In this document: positions 1-9,540 of the stretch, piece after piece
How the letters are laid out: each line of letters starts with the position of its first letter
How positions within the stretch are numbered: position 1 is the first letter of the stretch
DNA from: Thalassospira australica
GTDB lineage: Bacteria > Pseudomonadota > Alphaproteobacteria > Rhodospirillales > Thalassospiraceae
Direction: 5' to 3'
Length of the DNA stretch: 64,000 bases
Assembly (NCBI RefSeq): GCF_000763295.1
Contig: NZ_JRJE01000002.1
Span: 62,001-126,000, forward strand
The notes under the pieces: generated by a model
Told to the model about the DNA's origin: nothing
The model's input: the letters and a program-made list of their open reading frames with translations, nothing else
Database searches by the model: none
Program-made: the position numbers and the translations under genes

Positions 1-1
1 G

Positions 2-397
2 AACGAGCATCCCGATTACCGCGCCGAACAAAGCTATAACCGCATTCTGCGCCACCCCTATATTGACCTGAACCATCATGATCGCGTGTTCCTCGCATAT
101 ACGATTGGGTCGCGCTATGCCGGCAACTTCAAGGGAGATGCCGCCAGCGACCGTATCCTTGATGATGACGACCGTCTGAACGGGCGCCTGTTTGGCCATG
201 TTATTCGACTGGGCCATACCCTTTCTGGTGGGGTCGAGGGGATTTTGCCGCAAACCCGGTTATTGCTTGAAGACGGCAAGCTGATCCTGCAACTCGAAAA
301 GCAGGCCTCCACCCTGTATGGTGAAGTTGTCGAACAGCGCCTGTCAAAGCTTGCCAAGCTGATGAACCGTGAAAGTATGGTCAGACTTGCCGAGTAG
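2..397 (+). CDS. ppx: Exopolyphosphatase (Ppx/GppA family), C-terminal part
   Basis: The frame is open from the left edge, so this is the last 131 residues of a longer protein; a GTG at 86 is internal. The remnant matches the C-terminal half of alphaproteobacterial Ppx/GppA phosphatases: an HD-like helical region near the edge (EHPDYRAEQSYNRILRHPYI), then FLAYTIGSRYAG and a GHTLSGG stretch. Family members hydrolyse terminal phosphates of polyphosphate or convert pppGpp to ppGpp in the cytoplasm. The actin-like catalytic domain lies outside the window, so the choice between Ppx and GppA rests on the tail only. Confidence 0.75.
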   Translation, partial: NEHPDYRAEQSYNRILRHPYIDLNHHDRVFLAYTIGSRYAGNFKGDAASDRILDDDDRLNGRLFGHVIRLGHTLSGGVEGILPQTRLLLEDGKLILQLEKQASTLYGEVVEQRLSKLAKLMNRESMVRLAE

Positions 398-494
398 AGC
401 TGCGAAAACACCACAATCAAAACGTGCATTTTGTTGACGCATCGCACCAAAACCGGCACGATTACGCTCCTTTTTTAATTAGGAGCGCCATGTC

Positions 495-830
495 ATGACC
501 GACACAAATCAGCCATCCGACCACGCCCATCGCGACGTCCTGGCTGTACTGGCAAACATGTCCTTTCAAATGCTTTGTCAGGAAATAGCGGTCCTGCCCG
601 ACAGTGATTCCGAGCTTGAAAAGCTTCGCTCTGCGGCTGGTGATGATGAGAAATCACTCATTGACCTTCTGATCGCGCTAAAGGGTGCCAGGCTTTGCGA
701 TATCGCTCCCCTGTTTGCCAACACCGATGACGATCCCACCAACGCCAAACTCTCCCAAAGCGACGTTCCGGACAACATGCTCTCACTGCTGACCGCGCTC
801 AAGGCGTCCACGAGCACGGACGTAGAATGA
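495..830 (+). CDS. Hypothetical protein, 111 aa, coupled to a DUF1835 gene
   Basis: I do not recognise a family. The protein is acidic, has no signal peptide or membrane segment, and looks mostly helical (Leu-rich stretches at about 15-35 and 48-70) with a disordered, Asp- and Ser-rich tail. An AGGAGCG site lies about 10 nt before the ATG. Its stop overlaps the ATG of the next gene (ATGA at 827-830), so the two are probably translationally coupled and work together. Codon use resembles the neighbours. It is called as real because of the ribosome site and the overlap; the function is unknown. Confidence 0.65.
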   Translation: MTDTNQPSDHAHRDVLAVLANMSFQMLCQEIAVLPDSDSELEKLRSAAGDDEKSLIDLLIALKGARLCDIAPLFANTDDDPTNAKLSQSDVPDNMLSLLTALKASTSTDVE

Positions 831-1789
831 ACCGGATCGACACCACAGCCACCCTGCATCTGCGCTGTGGATCAGATATCCGCGACGGCCTGAAAGAGGC
901 CGGATTTGTCGGTAATTTCCTTGAATTTTCCGATCCGTTCTGTCAGGGCCCTGTCCCTGACCAACCGTTGGGGCAATTCATAAAGACCCGGGCCACATTT
1001 ATTGCCGGGGCATATGAACTGTCACTGGACGATGTTCTTGCACGCTGTCAGCGGGAATATGGTGCGCTTGCGACCCTTGGCAATTATGAGCATGTGGTGC
1101 TGTGGTTCGAACATGATAGTTACGACCAGCTCATTCTGGCTTTTCTGATGGATTACATCGCGACCAGCCGCCCGGATACGCGGATTGAGGTGATATCACT
1201 TGACCATGCACCGGGAATTGAACGCTTCACCGGCCTGGGTCAACTGGCCCCCGATGGGCTGATCTGGGTTTGGGAAAACCATCGCATGACACTCAGCGAT
1301 GACATGATCGCGTTCGGTAAGGACGCGTGGCAAGCCATCCGCGCCACTGACCCTGCGTTGCTAACGTCCCTTGCAAATAGGCAAACGGCACCCCTGCCCC
1401 ATATGCCAGCCGCCCTTAAACGCCATCTGGCAGAATTCCCCGCCCCCGACACAGGCCTTGGACTGACACAAAAACAAACCCTGCAAATTATCGCTGACCA
1501 CGGGCCACTTCCGCTTGGCAAGGTGTTCGGGCATTTGATGCGAAGCTATGAACCCTTGCCCTATCTTGGCGATCTGATGTTCTGGGCCGAGGTCAAACTG
1601 ATGACCGAATGCAAGAATGCACTTTTCACCTTGTCCCCGGCAAATGCGGATCAGATTTGGGCAGAACGCACCATCACCCTGACCGAAACCGGCAAAGACA
1701 CATTGCTGGGAAAACGCAATTTCCTAGATAACTTCCTCGGCACACGTTGGGTTGGCGGCATTCGGACAGGGCAACCTTTTGCGCCCTGA
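827..1789 (+). CDS. DUF1835 domain-containing protein
   Basis: The 320-residue protein starts with the DUF1835 pattern: LHLRCGSDIRDGLKEAG, then a DPFCQGPVP segment near residue 40, and the core strand VVLWFEHDSYDQLIL near residue 90. A C-terminal winged-helix-like region (TQKQTLQIIADHGPLPLGKVFGH) fits the DUF3658-type tail seen in many members. It has no signal peptide or membrane span, so it is cytoplasmic. The biochemical role of DUF1835 is not established. The 4-nt overlap with the preceding small gene implies one operon, which ends here because the next gene is convergent. Confidence 0.75.
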   Translation: MNRIDTTATLHLRCGSDIRDGLKEAGFVGNFLEFSDPFCQGPVPDQPLGQFIKTRATFIAGAYELSLDDVLARCQREYGALATLGNYEHVVLWFEHDSYDQLILAFLMDYIATSRPDTRIEVISLDHAPGIERFTGLGQLAPDGLIWVWENHRMTLSDDMIAFGKDAWQAIRATDPALLTSLANRQTAPLPHMPAALKRHLAEFPAPDTGLGLTQKQTLQIIADHGPLPLGKVFGHLMRSYEPLPYLGDLMFWAEVKLMTECKNALFTLSPANADQIWAERTITLTETGKDTLLGKRNFLDNFLGTRWVGGIRTGQPFAP

Positions 1790-1842
1790 CACCGCCAACC
1801 TCAATACGCCAAAATGTTTTCGCGAAAGTCCGTATGCAGACC

Positions 1843-2871
1843 TCAGCTGTTCCAGAAAAGCTCTGAATTTACGTTTTGGGAATCGACCAAATACTTCAGT
1901 TGCTCAAGACGGATGTGTTTTCGGCCAAACAGATCCTCTGCCTTTGCTTTCTCTGTTTTCAAGCGTTCAGCAACCTGAGCAGCACCCTTTTCAGCATTCC
2001 ATTTAAAGCCAATGTCAGGCAACACGCTGTGCAACTTGTCGAACGCCACGCGATAGCTTCGCGCATCGGCTTGCGCGTCATCGGAATAGGTTAGATCGCA
2101 ACCGGGAACGACTTTCTGCACGGTCTTTGCAATATCGATGACCTGATAGTTTTGCTCGTTGGTCCCAACATTAAACGCCTCACCGCTTACAAGGTCTGCA
2201 GGTGCCGTCATGACGGCTTCAAAGCTGGCACTCATATCCTCAACATGCAAAAGCGGGCGCCATGCAGAGCCGTCGGAAAGCAGCTTCACTTCACCTGAAA
2301 CAATTGCACGCGCTGTCAGGTTATTGAGCACCACGTCAATACGAATGCGCGGAGAGTCGCCGTAGCAAGTCGCATTACGCATAAACACCGGCTCGAAATT
2401 CTCGTCTTTCATCGCCAGCAATGCATTTTCGCAATCAATTTTGCTTTTCGCATACGGAGTCAGCGGAAGCGTCGGTGACGTTTCATCGACCGGTTTGGAA
2501 ACATCTGCCGCACCATAAAGCGAACAGGACGACGCAAACACAAAGCGTTTAACACCGTTCTTCTTGGCAATCCCTGCCAGTTTCATTGTCGCCTTGAAAT
2601 TGATATCGTCCGTCAATTCCGGCGCGAAATCGCCCAATGGATCATTGCTGAGCGCTGCCAGATGAATAATGGCTTCAGCGCCATCGACATCCTTTGCCTC
2701 AACATTTCGCATATCGACTGTTCTGACTTCATCGACGGATGGCGGCGTCCACAGATCAAGACCGTTGAAGTAGCCCGTATCCAGGCCAATGACAGAATGG
2801 CCGCGAGACTTCAGGTACGCGGACATGACACTTCCGACATAGCCCTGATAACCGGTCAATAATACTTTCAT
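1843..2871 (-). CDS. NAD-dependent epimerase/dehydratase (SDR), sugar nucleotide
   Basis: Extended SDR enzyme of 342 residues. The Rossmann signature GYQGYVG is at residues 7-13, the catalytic Ser region at FASSCSLYG (about 115) and the YAKSK active-site pair (YxxxK) at about 140. The start chosen is the ATG directly before KVLLTG, since the reading frame upstream of it does not look like an SDR N terminus. It lies beside, but divergent from, a plus-strand sugar cluster with CDP-glucose synthase, C-methyltransferase and 3,5-epimerase, so it probably provides an epimerase or 4,6-dehydratase step for the same surface sugar. The exact substrate cannot be read from the sequence. Confidence 0.8.
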   Translation of the reverse strand: MKVLLTGYQGYVGSVMSAYLKSRGHSVIGLDTGYFNGLDLWTPPSVDEVRTVDMRNVEAKDVDGAEAIIHLAALSNDPLGDFAPELTDDINFKATMKLAGIAKKNGVKRFVFASSCSLYGAADVSKPVDETSPTLPLTPYAKSKIDCENALLAMKDENFEPVFMRNATCYGDSPRIRIDVVLNNLTARAIVSGEVKLLSDGSAWRPLLHVEDMSASFEAVMTAPADLVSGEAFNVGTNEQNYQVIDIAKTVQKVVPGCDLTYSDDAQADARSYRVAFDKLHSVLPDIGFKWNAEKGAAQVAERLKTEKAKAEDLFGRKHIRLEQLKYLVDSQNVNSELFWNS

Positions 2872-3090
2872 GAAAAGTCTTTCTGTTGATATGCGCGTAA
2901 AGAAGTTCGTTCTACAGCACAATTGGCAGCATTGGCAAAGCGAACAAACAAAGGTGTCCCTAGCCACATTTTCTAAATCCTCGTGAAAATGCTTTCAACA
3001 GCAAACATCATTGCAATCTCGCGAAAACCTAAAGGCTTTTTAAGGCTCGGGAATGTACGTGATTATTTTCAATTTGCGCGGAATCTGTCG

Positions 3091-3119
3091 TTGGACATTA
3101 TCTTCGGATTGAGTATGTT
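3091..3119 (+). promoter_or_regulatory. Sigma-70-like promoter for the sugar cluster
   Basis: TTGGAC (3091-3096) and TATGTT (3114-3119) are separated by 17 nt, about 40 nt before the glycosyltransferase start at 3160. Five of six and four of six consensus positions match. The 288-nt divergent spacer around it holds no gene. Confidence 0.45.
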
Positions 3120-3159
3120 CAGCCCCACAAGGGACATGGATATTCTGCAGGAAACATAA

Positions 3160-4053
3160 ATGACGGCGAGAACAACAGTTATCACGATTACCCATAATGG
3201 GGGGCTCGTCATTGGCGGGCTGTTGAAATCGCTTCCCGCCGACCTGCCACTGATCATTATCGACAATGCCTCTGAGGACGATACGCTTGATATCGTTGGC
3301 AAGCTGCGCCCGGATGCGAAAATCATCCGCAACAAGGTTGGGCTCGGCTATGGTTCTGCGGCAAGTCAGGGGCTTGAACTTGTTGAAACCGAATTTGCCC
3401 TGCTGGCCAACCCGGATTCTCTGATGACCGGCGAGGCGATAGATGCCCTGATCGCGGCAGCAGATCAGTATCCCGACGCAGCCATGTTTGGCCCAATTCA
3501 CAAAGATGGTAATGGCGATATCGAACCCAGTCACGATGTCGAGCTTTGGAAACGCGGTGACTATGGCACGCTGGCCTATGAATGCGTTCCCGAAGGACCG
3601 CTTTGTGTCGAGTTCCTGTCCGGTGCGGTTAATCTGGTACGCATGGATGTCATGCGACAGGTCGGCTTCTATGACCGGGAAATCTTTCTTTATTTTGATG
3701 ACGATGACATGTGTGCACGTATGCTCCGTGCAGGACATGGCATGATCCTTGTTGCCGACTCAGTCGTTACACACCTCAATGGTGGCTCTGTACGGCCAAA
3801 CCGGGCTTATTACTGGGAAAAGTTCTGGCACCTTGCCTGGTCGCGCATATACTTTGAACGAAAATACAAAGGCCGCCTTGCTGCCACCTGTCTTGGTGTA
3901 AAACACGCGCTACGTTTCGCAATGAAGGCGTTGCTGTACGGTGCAACCCTGCAGCGCAAGAAAGGCTGGCGCGATTTGGCACGATGCTTCGGCTCAATCG
4001 CAGCCACAATAGGGGTCAGAGCATCCAGACTGCCACGCGCAGTGAATCGCTGA
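3160..4053 (+). CDS. Glycosyltransferase family 2 (rhamnosyltransferase-like)
   Basis: GT2/GT-A fold protein of 297 residues: N-terminal VITITHNGG strand, nucleotide-binding [10 protein letters not shown] (about 34-43), the DxD-equivalent LANPDSL (about 82) and the acceptor-site segment [16 protein letters not shown] (about 178). These features match rhamnosyl-type transferases of O-antigen or exopolysaccharide clusters, which use a nucleotide sugar and a lipid-linked acceptor on the cytoplasmic membrane face. The basic C-terminal tail ([12 protein letters not shown]) may contact the membrane. It is the first gene of the plus-strand sugar run and is followed by rfbF after 43 nt. The donor sugar is unknown. 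Confidence 0.8.
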   Translation: MTARTTVITITHNGGLVIGGLLKSLPADLPLIIIDNASEDDTLDIVGKLRPDAKIIRNKVGLGYGSAASQGLELVETEFALLANPDSLMTGEAIDALIAAADQYPDAAMFGPIHKDGNGDIEPSHDVELWKRGDYGTLAYECVPEGPLCVEFLSGAVNLVRMDVMRQVGFYDREIFLYFDDDDMCARMLRAGHGMILVADSVVTHLNGGSVRPNRAYYWEKFWHLAWSRIYFERKYKGRLAATCLGVKHALRFAMKALLYGATLQRKKGWRDLARCFGSIAATIGVRASRLPRAVNR

Positions 4054-4096
4054 CGGCTTTTGGCCGCCAAACCAGAATAAGTGGATATCGTTTCAA

Positions 4097-4867
4097 ATGA
4101 AGGCAGTAATTCTTGCTGGCGGATACGGCAGCCGACTGAGTGAAGAAACATCTGTTCGGCCAAAGCCGATGGTTGAAATCGGCGGCAAGCCAATCCTTTG
4201 GCACCTGATGAAGATTTATGCCGCCCACGGGGTCAATGAGTTTGTGATCTGCCTTGGTTACAAGGGTTATGTGATCAAGGAATATTTCGCCAACTACTTC
4301 CTGCACCATGCCGATGTCACAATCGATATGGCGACCAATCAGCTTGAATACCATAATGCCAATGCCGAACCGTGGAAGGTAACACTCGTCGACACAGGGC
4401 TGAACAGCATGACTGGCGGCCGCATCAAGCGCGTTGGTGATTATCTTGATGATGACGAACCATTTTGCCTGACCTATGGCGATGGTCTGGGTGATATTGA
4501 CATCACCGCCGGCATTGATTTCCACAAAAAACAGGGCCGCAAGGCCACCATGACCGTTGTCTCCCCGCCCGGCCGCTTTGGTGCCACTGTGCTTGAAGGC
4601 GACCGGGTCTCGACCTTTCAGGAAAAGCCTCTTGGCGATGGTGCGCGGATCAATGCAGGCTTCTTTGTTTGCGAGAAATCAGTGCTGAGTGAAATTTCCG
4701 AAGACAAAACCGTCTGGGAGGCCGAGCCGCTGCGCAACCTGGCTGATCAGGACGAACTGTCAGCATGGCGTCATGATGGTTTCTGGCAGCCGATGGATAC
4801 GCTCCGCGAAAAGCACATGCTCGAAAACCTGTGGTCTGAGGGCAAGGCGCCTTGGAAGATTTGGTAA
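4097..4867 (+). CDS. rfbF: Glucose-1-phosphate cytidylyltransferase
   Basis: Makes CDP-glucose and diphosphate from CTP and glucose 1-phosphate, the entry step to CDP-deoxyhexoses. The 256-residue length equals that of known RfbF. The nucleotidyltransferase signature [10 protein letters not shown] is at residues 5-14, followed by [15 protein letters not shown] (Arg and Lys contacts) and [11 protein letters not shown] (metal-binding Asp) near 130; the end is [18 protein letters not shown]. No CDP-glucose 4,6-dehydratase (rfbG) with a clear signature lies nearby. The minus-strand SDR at 1843-2871 or a distant gene would have to supply it. Confidence 0.9.
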   Translation: MKAVILAGGYGSRLSEETSVRPKPMVEIGGKPILWHLMKIYAAHGVNEFVICLGYKGYVIKEYFANYFLHHADVTIDMATNQLEYHNANAEPWKVTLVDTGLNSMTGGRIKRVGDYLDDDEPFCLTYGDGLGDIDITAGIDFHKKQGRKATMTVVSPPGRFGATVLEGDRVSTFQEKPLGDGARINAGFFVCEKSVLSEISEDKTVWEAEPLRNLADQDELSAWRHDGFWQPMDTLREKHMLENLWSEGKAPWKIW

Positions 4868-4945
4868 CCCAAACCTGACGATGGCTGAGAGTGCGCGAAA
4901 TTCAGGGGCTGTAATCCCCTCGACAGACTTGATGATGGATACGAA

Positions 4946-6178
4946 ATGACAACGCCAACCTGCCGCGCCTGCGGAACCGACCTGAACCACACGCTTGTTG
5001 ATCTGGGCTTAAGTGCGCTTGCCAATTCCTATGTGCCGCTGGACCGTTCAGAACAAACTGATCCGCGCTATCCGTTGCACGCGCGTGTCTGTGGCAACTG
5101 CTTTCTGGTGCAGGTTGATGACGTTGTCCCGCCTTCGGAAATCTTTAGCGACTATGCCTATTTCTCAAGCTATTCCTCAAGCTGGGTCGAACATGCCCGC
5201 AAATATTGCGAAACCGCAACTGAGCGGCTTGACCTCGGCAAGAATTCCTTTGTGGTCGAAGTGGCATCCAACGATGGCTATCTGCTGCAGCATTTTGTTG
5301 CCAAGTCAATTCCGGTTCTGGGTGTCGAGCCTGCTGCCAATATCGCTAAGGAAGCCGAGAAAAAGGGCGTCAAAAGCTTGGTCGCCTTCTTTGGCAAGGA
5401 AACCGCACAAAAGGTCGTTGCCGAACATGGCCACGCAAACCTGACAGCAGCCAATAACGTTCTTGCCCATGTGCCGGATATCAATGACTTCGTATCGGGC
5501 TTTGCCACGGTTCTGGCCGATGACGGGGTATCGACCTTTGAATTTCCGCACCTTCTGAACCTTCTGAAAAAGACCCAGTTTGACACCATTTATCACGAAC
5601 ATTTCTCCTATCTCTCGCTTTATGCGGTCGAGAAATGCTTCGAGCAAAATGGCCTTAAGGTCTTTGACGTCGAAGAAGTGCCGACCCATGGCGGCAGCCT
5701 GCGCGTTTGGGCACAGAAAACCATTGGCACGCGCCCCGAAACAGACCGGCTCAAGGCCCTTCGTGCCAAGGAAGCAGATGCAGGCATCGATACCCTTGCC
5801 GCCTACGATGGCTTTGATGCCAAGTGTCGCACAATCCGCGAAGACCTTTTGGCTTTCCTGAAAGCAGCCAAGGCAGAAGGCAAAACCGTGGCCGGGTATG
5901 GTGCTGCCGCCAAGGGCAACACGCTTTTGAACTACTGCGACATCGACACTGATCTGATTGATTTTGTCGTTGATGCCAACCCGCACAAACAAAACACGCT
6001 TTTACCCGGTAGCCACATCCCGGTCCATGCGCCCGATCACCTCAAGGTCGCCAAACCGGACTATGTCCTGATCCTGCCATGGAACCTGTCGAACGAAATC
6101 ATGAAAAGCATGTCGCATGTCAGCGGTTGGGGTGGACAATTCATGGTAGCCATCCCCAAGGTCGAAGTGATCGGATGA
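4946..6178 (+). CDS. Sugar C-methyltransferase (class I SAM-dependent, zinc type)
   Basis: The layout of NDP-hexose C-methyltransferases (TylCIII/NovU type) is complete in 410 residues: an N-terminal zinc domain with CxxC pairs C6/C9 and C49/C52, a SAM-binding Rossmann domain with VVEVASNDGYLLQHF near 100, a catalytic YHEHFSYLS near 210 and a C-terminal Methyltransf_14 domain (GYGAAAKGNTLLNYC near 320). Such enzymes add a methyl branch at C3 of a 4-keto-6-deoxy sugar. Together with rfbF and the 3,5-epimerase this suggests a branched CDP-sugar. Its stop overlaps the next ATG by 4 nt. Confidence 0.85.
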   Translation: MTTPTCRACGTDLNHTLVDLGLSALANSYVPLDRSEQTDPRYPLHARVCGNCFLVQVDDVVPPSEIFSDYAYFSSYSSSWVEHARKYCETATERLDLGKNSFVVEVASNDGYLLQHFVAKSIPVLGVEPAANIAKEAEKKGVKSLVAFFGKETAQKVVAEHGHANLTAANNVLAHVPDINDFVSGFATVLADDGVSTFEFPHLLNLLKKTQFDTIYHEHFSYLSLYAVEKCFEQNGLKVFDVEEVPTHGGSLRVWAQKTIGTRPETDRLKALRAKEADAGIDTLAAYDGFDAKCRTIREDLLAFLKAAKAEGKTVAGYGAAAKGNTLLNYCDIDTDLIDFVVDANPHKQNTLLPGSHIPVHAPDHLKVAKPDYVLILPWNLSNEIMKSMSHVSGWGGQFMVAIPKVEVIG

Positions 6179-6711
6179 AGTTCACCCCGACAGATATCGC
6201 AGGTGTCGACCTGATCACGCTTGAAAAGCACAGCGACGACCGTGGCTTTTTCGCACGCTCCTTCTGTAAAAAGGAACTCACCGATAACGGTCATGACTTT
6301 GCAATCGACCAGGCCAATCTGTCGTTCAATCATCATGCAGGCACCCTGCGCGGCATGCATTATCAGGCCGCCCCGGTCGGTGACCCAAAGATTGTCCGTT
6401 GTATTTCAGGATCAATCTTCGATGTTGTGATTGATCTGCGCACGGACTCACCAACCTATTGCCAATGGGTCGGCGTTGAATTATCCGCCACCAACCGTAA
6501 TTCCCTGATCATTCCCGCAGGCTGCGCACATGGCTTCCTGACGCTTAAACCCGATACCGAGGTCCTCTATCTGATGGGGGCGCCCTTTGTACCTGACCTT
6601 GCATCGGGCGTGCGCTGGAACGATCCGGCTTTTGGCATTAAGTGGCCCCAAAAGCCGGCAATCATCAATGACCGAGACGCCAACTATCTTGATTACGAGC
6701 CCACAAAATGA
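6175..6711 (+). CDS. rfbC: dTDP-4-dehydrorhamnose 3,5-epimerase family protein
   Basis: RmlC-type cupin of 178 residues. It carries the GTLRGMHYQ segment with the catalytic His (about residue 62) and the signature NSLIIPAGCAHGF (about 105). It epimerises a 4-keto-6-deoxy nucleotide sugar. The chosen ATG (6175) overlaps the stop of the methyltransferase (ATGA) and matches the family N terminus; an upstream in-frame start at 6079 would run inside the preceding gene. Next to rfbF and a C-methyltransferase the substrate is more likely a CDP-sugar than dTDP-4-keto-rhamnose, although the sequence alone cannot decide. Confidence 0.85.
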   Translation: MKFTPTDIAGVDLITLEKHSDDRGFFARSFCKKELTDNGHDFAIDQANLSFNHHAGTLRGMHYQAAPVGDPKIVRCISGSIFDVVIDLRTDSPTYCQWVGVELSATNRNSLIIPAGCAHGFLTLKPDTEVLYLMGAPFVPDLASGVRWNDPAFGIKWPQKPAIINDRDANYLDYEPTK

Positions 6712-7613
6712 AGGTTCTCGTCACCGGTGGCAACGGCCTGATTGGCCCCTATGCCTGCGCCAAACTGAAATTGGCCGGGCATGAAGTCATCACCTGCGGT
6801 CGGTCGGCCCTGCACGACACAACGGCGTCGGATCATCACATCTCAGGCGACCTTCTGGATGGTGCGTTTCGCAAAAAATTGATCACGTCTGAACGCCCCG
6901 AAGGCCTGCTCCATCTCGCATGGCAGACCAAACACGGGCATTTTTGGAACGCGCCGGATAATCCCGATTGGCGCGATGCCAGCATCGATCTGCTTGCCCG
7001 TTTCCATGATCAGGGTGGCAAACGCGCTGTTCTTGCCGGAAGCTGTGCCGAATATGACTGGCAGGGAATTGCGCCGGGCCAGAAACTGGCCGAAGACGCG
7101 GCGTGTAACCCGCACACCCTTTATGGGCAGGAAAAACTCAAGCTTGCCAAGCACTGCCTTGATTTGAATACCCAAGGTGCCTCCATCGCGTGGGGTCGTC
7201 TGTTCCTGCTCTGCGGACCAAAGGAGGCCCCTGCCCGCTTCGTTCCGGCCATCACGCGCGCGCTTCTGGCGGGGAATACGGCCAAGATGAGCTCAGGCAA
7301 ACAGATCCGCGATTTCATGCATACGGCAGATGCCGGTGCTGCCTTTGTCAAGCTGATCGATCATACCTTCACCGGCATTATCAACATCGCCACAGGCAAC
7401 GGACATAGCCTGCTTGATGTTGCCAACACCCTGCGCGATCTCATCGGACGCGGCACCATCGAACCGGGCAGCATGCCTGACCGCCCCGATGATCCACCCT
7501 ATCTGGTCGCAGATACAACGCGTATCACGCAAATAGTTCGTTTCGAACAAGCGTACACGCTGAAAACAGCGCTTGAAGACTGTATCGCCTGGTGGAAGAA
7601 CCATACGAACTAA
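6708..7613 (+). CDS. NAD(P)-dependent sugar epimerase/reductase (SDR)
   Basis: Extended SDR of 301 residues with the nucleotide-binding VTGGNGLIGPYAC (4-16), a Ser in VLAGSCAEYDW (about 110) and the YGQEKLK active-site Tyr/Lys (about 143). It starts in a 4-nt ATGA overlap with rfbC and ends the operon: the LysR gene is convergent only 21 nt later. Position and family fit the last step, reduction of the 4-keto group of a deoxyhexose. An epimerase role is the alternative. Confidence 0.75.
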   Translation: MKVLVTGGNGLIGPYACAKLKLAGHEVITCGRSALHDTTASDHHISGDLLDGAFRKKLITSERPEGLLHLAWQTKHGHFWNAPDNPDWRDASIDLLARFHDQGGKRAVLAGSCAEYDWQGIAPGQKLAEDAACNPHTLYGQEKLKLAKHCLDLNTQGASIAWGRLFLLCGPKEAPARFVPAITRALLAGNTAKMSSGKQIRDFMHTADAGAAFVKLIDHTFTGIINIATGNGHSLLDVANTLRDLIGRGTIEPGSMPDRPDDPPYLVADTTRITQIVRFEQAYTLKTALEDCIAWWKNHTN

Positions 7614-7634
7614 AACCAAACGCCGGAGCAGCCG

Positions 7635-8549
7635 CTACCCCATCGCGCGTGACACTCGAAAAACCTCCTGGCGCAGCCATTTGTGCGCCGCATTGGCGGC
7701 ATTGCGCACGTGCCAATATTGGGCAAAACCATATTTCGGAAATTCCAGGGGCAGGTCGCACTGACCAAAACCCTGCATCATGCAATCTGACAGGCGTGAT
7801 GGCAGGGTGGCGATGATATCGGTGCCACGGATCAGATTGGCAACACTGGCAAAGGTTGGCACCTGCAGAACAGTGCGCCGGGTACGTCCCATCGCACGCA
7901 GAATATCATCAATCTCCGAACTGTCGTTCGCACCGATCATCACCCGCGCGTGACTTGCCTGACAATAACGATCAAGCGTATCTGGCGGGCTGTCGTGAAA
8001 TGCCGGATCGTAAAAGCAACGCATCCGTTCGCGGAAAAGACCCTGGCCCGCTATATCGCCATGTTTGCCAAATGCCTGAATTGTGATTGCATGGTCAATT
8101 GTGCCATCACGCAAACGCCGAACCATTTGATCCTCCCCCGTGACAGGCAGAACCTTTAAGCGAATATCAGCCGCACAGGCCTGCAATCGGCTCATCAAGG
8201 CAGGCAGGATCACGGCCACCTCATAATCATTTGTCCCCAAAACAAATTGTGCGCTGTGCCCGGCATCATCCGGATCAAATGACACAACGCGGGTCAGGTT
8301 GCGCATGCCTTGCAACAAGTTTCGGATGTCCGGAGCAATTTCATCAGCATGGGCTGTCGGTGAAACCGATCGGCCAGATCGAACAAACAGCGGGTCACCA
8401 ATAATCTGGCGCAACCGGTCCAACCCATGACTGACGGTCGGCTGCCCAACACCAAGACGATTGGCGGCAGCCGTCACCGACCCTTCGTCATAGATGGTCA
8501 GGAACAGCCGCAACAAACGATAATCCAAACCCAATTCATCAACATTCAT
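7635..8549 (-). CDS. LysR-family transcriptional regulator
   Basis: A winged-helix DNA-binding domain occupies residues 8-67 (RLFLTIYDEGSVTAAANRLGVGQPTVSHGLDRLR), followed by a LysR substrate-binding domain to residue 304 (FVLGTNDYEVAVILPALMSRL). It is divergent from the NmrA-like oxidoreductase at 8652 across 102 nt, the usual arrangement for a LysR protein that controls its neighbour. The binding-domain start (LGTNDY) resembles NodD/LinR-type regulators that respond to aromatic or quinone-like compounds, consistent with a redox enzyme target. The inducer is not known. Confidence 0.85.
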   Translation of the reverse strand: MNVDELGLDYRLLRLFLTIYDEGSVTAAANRLGVGQPTVSHGLDRLRQIIGDPLFVRSGRSVSPTAHADEIAPDIRNLLQGMRNLTRVVSFDPDDAGHSAQFVLGTNDYEVAVILPALMSRLQACAADIRLKVLPVTGEDQMVRRLRDGTIDHAITIQAFGKHGDIAGQGLFRERMRCFYDPAFHDSPPDTLDRYCQASHARVMIGANDSSEIDDILRAMGRTRRTVLQVPTFASVANLIRGTDIIATLPSRLSDCMMQGFGQCDLPLEFPKYGFAQYWHVRNAANAAHKWLRQEVFRVSRAMG

Positions 8550-8651
8550 GCATATATATTATCATACCCATCGAATTGATCATATGTGTAATTCAGATCA
8601 GACTTCTGCCATAGGCAACCAATGACTTGCCATTCAATTGGAGAAGACACC

Positions 8652-9518
8652 ATGAAAACATTGATTACCGGTGCAACCGGCCAGCTCGGACGCCTTGTCG
8701 TCAAACATCTGCTGGACCAACTACCGGCAAACGACATCGCAGTAAGCGTCCGCACCCCATCAAAGGCAGATGATCTTGCCGCCAAGGGCATTGACGTGCG
8801 TCACGGCGATTTCAATGACCTTGCCCTGATGACGGCTGCGTTCAAGGATGTTGAAACCGCACTGATCATTTCGGCCGAAGATAACAACGCCACCCGCATC
8901 AAACAACATCGCACTGCGGTTGATGCCGCCAAGGCCGCAGGCGTGAAACATGTCGTTTATACCAGCATCATTGATCCAAGGGCCGATGCTGATTTCACCT
9001 ATTCCGCCATTCACCTTGATACGGAAAACTACATCAAACAAAGCGGGCTCAAACACACCCTGCTGCGCAACAGCTTCTATGCCGATATTCTGCTGGCGGG
9101 CGTTCCACACGCCCTTGAAACCGGCGATTACGGCGCACCGGCCGGGGATGCCAAAATCACCTATATCCCGCGCAATGATCTGGCAGAGGCCGCCGCCGTC
9201 GTCCTTGCCAACCCGGACGATCATGGCAACAAGACCTATGACCTGACCGGCACAAAGGGCGTCACCCACACAGAAATCGCGGGCTACATAGCGGATGCCA
9301 CCGGCAAACCGGTCAAATTTGTCGATCTCCCGGCCGATATCCATACCGGCATTCTCGGCAGCCTCGGCCTGCCGGACCATCTGGTTGAGGCCCTTTCGGG
9401 GCTTTATGTCGGCGCGAAAAAAGGCGACTACGAAACTATCAGTGATGATTTTGAAACAGTCGTGGGCCGCAAGCCTCAATCGGTTGAGGCTTTCATCAAA
9501 TCCGCACTGGCAAGCTAA
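8652..9518 (+). CDS. NmrA-like NAD(P)H quinone oxidoreductase (QOR2 type)
   Basis: Atypical SDR of 288 residues with the N-terminal ITGATGQLGRLVVKHLL (3-19), SVRTPSKADDLAAKGIDVRHGDF (NADPH selectivity) and VVYTSI near 100. It lacks a classical YxxxK site, as in the QOR2/YtfG group, which reduces quinones with NADPH. The ATG at 8652 is preceded by TTGGAGAAGACACC, a good ribosome site; an in-frame ATG at 8622 has none. It is probably controlled by the divergent LysR gene. Confidence 0.8.
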   Translation: MKTLITGATGQLGRLVVKHLLDQLPANDIAVSVRTPSKADDLAAKGIDVRHGDFNDLALMTAAFKDVETALIISAEDNNATRIKQHRTAVDAAKAAGVKHVVYTSIIDPRADADFTYSAIHLDTENYIKQSGLKHTLLRNSFYADILLAGVPHALETGDYGAPAGDAKITYIPRNDLAEAAAVVLANPDDHGNKTYDLTGTKGVTHTEIAGYIADATGKPVKFVDLPADIHTGILGSLGLPDHLVEALSGLYVGAKKGDYETISDDFETVVGRKPQSVEAFIKSALAS

Positions 9519-9540
9519 GCCAAAGCCCCAAAAACAAAAA

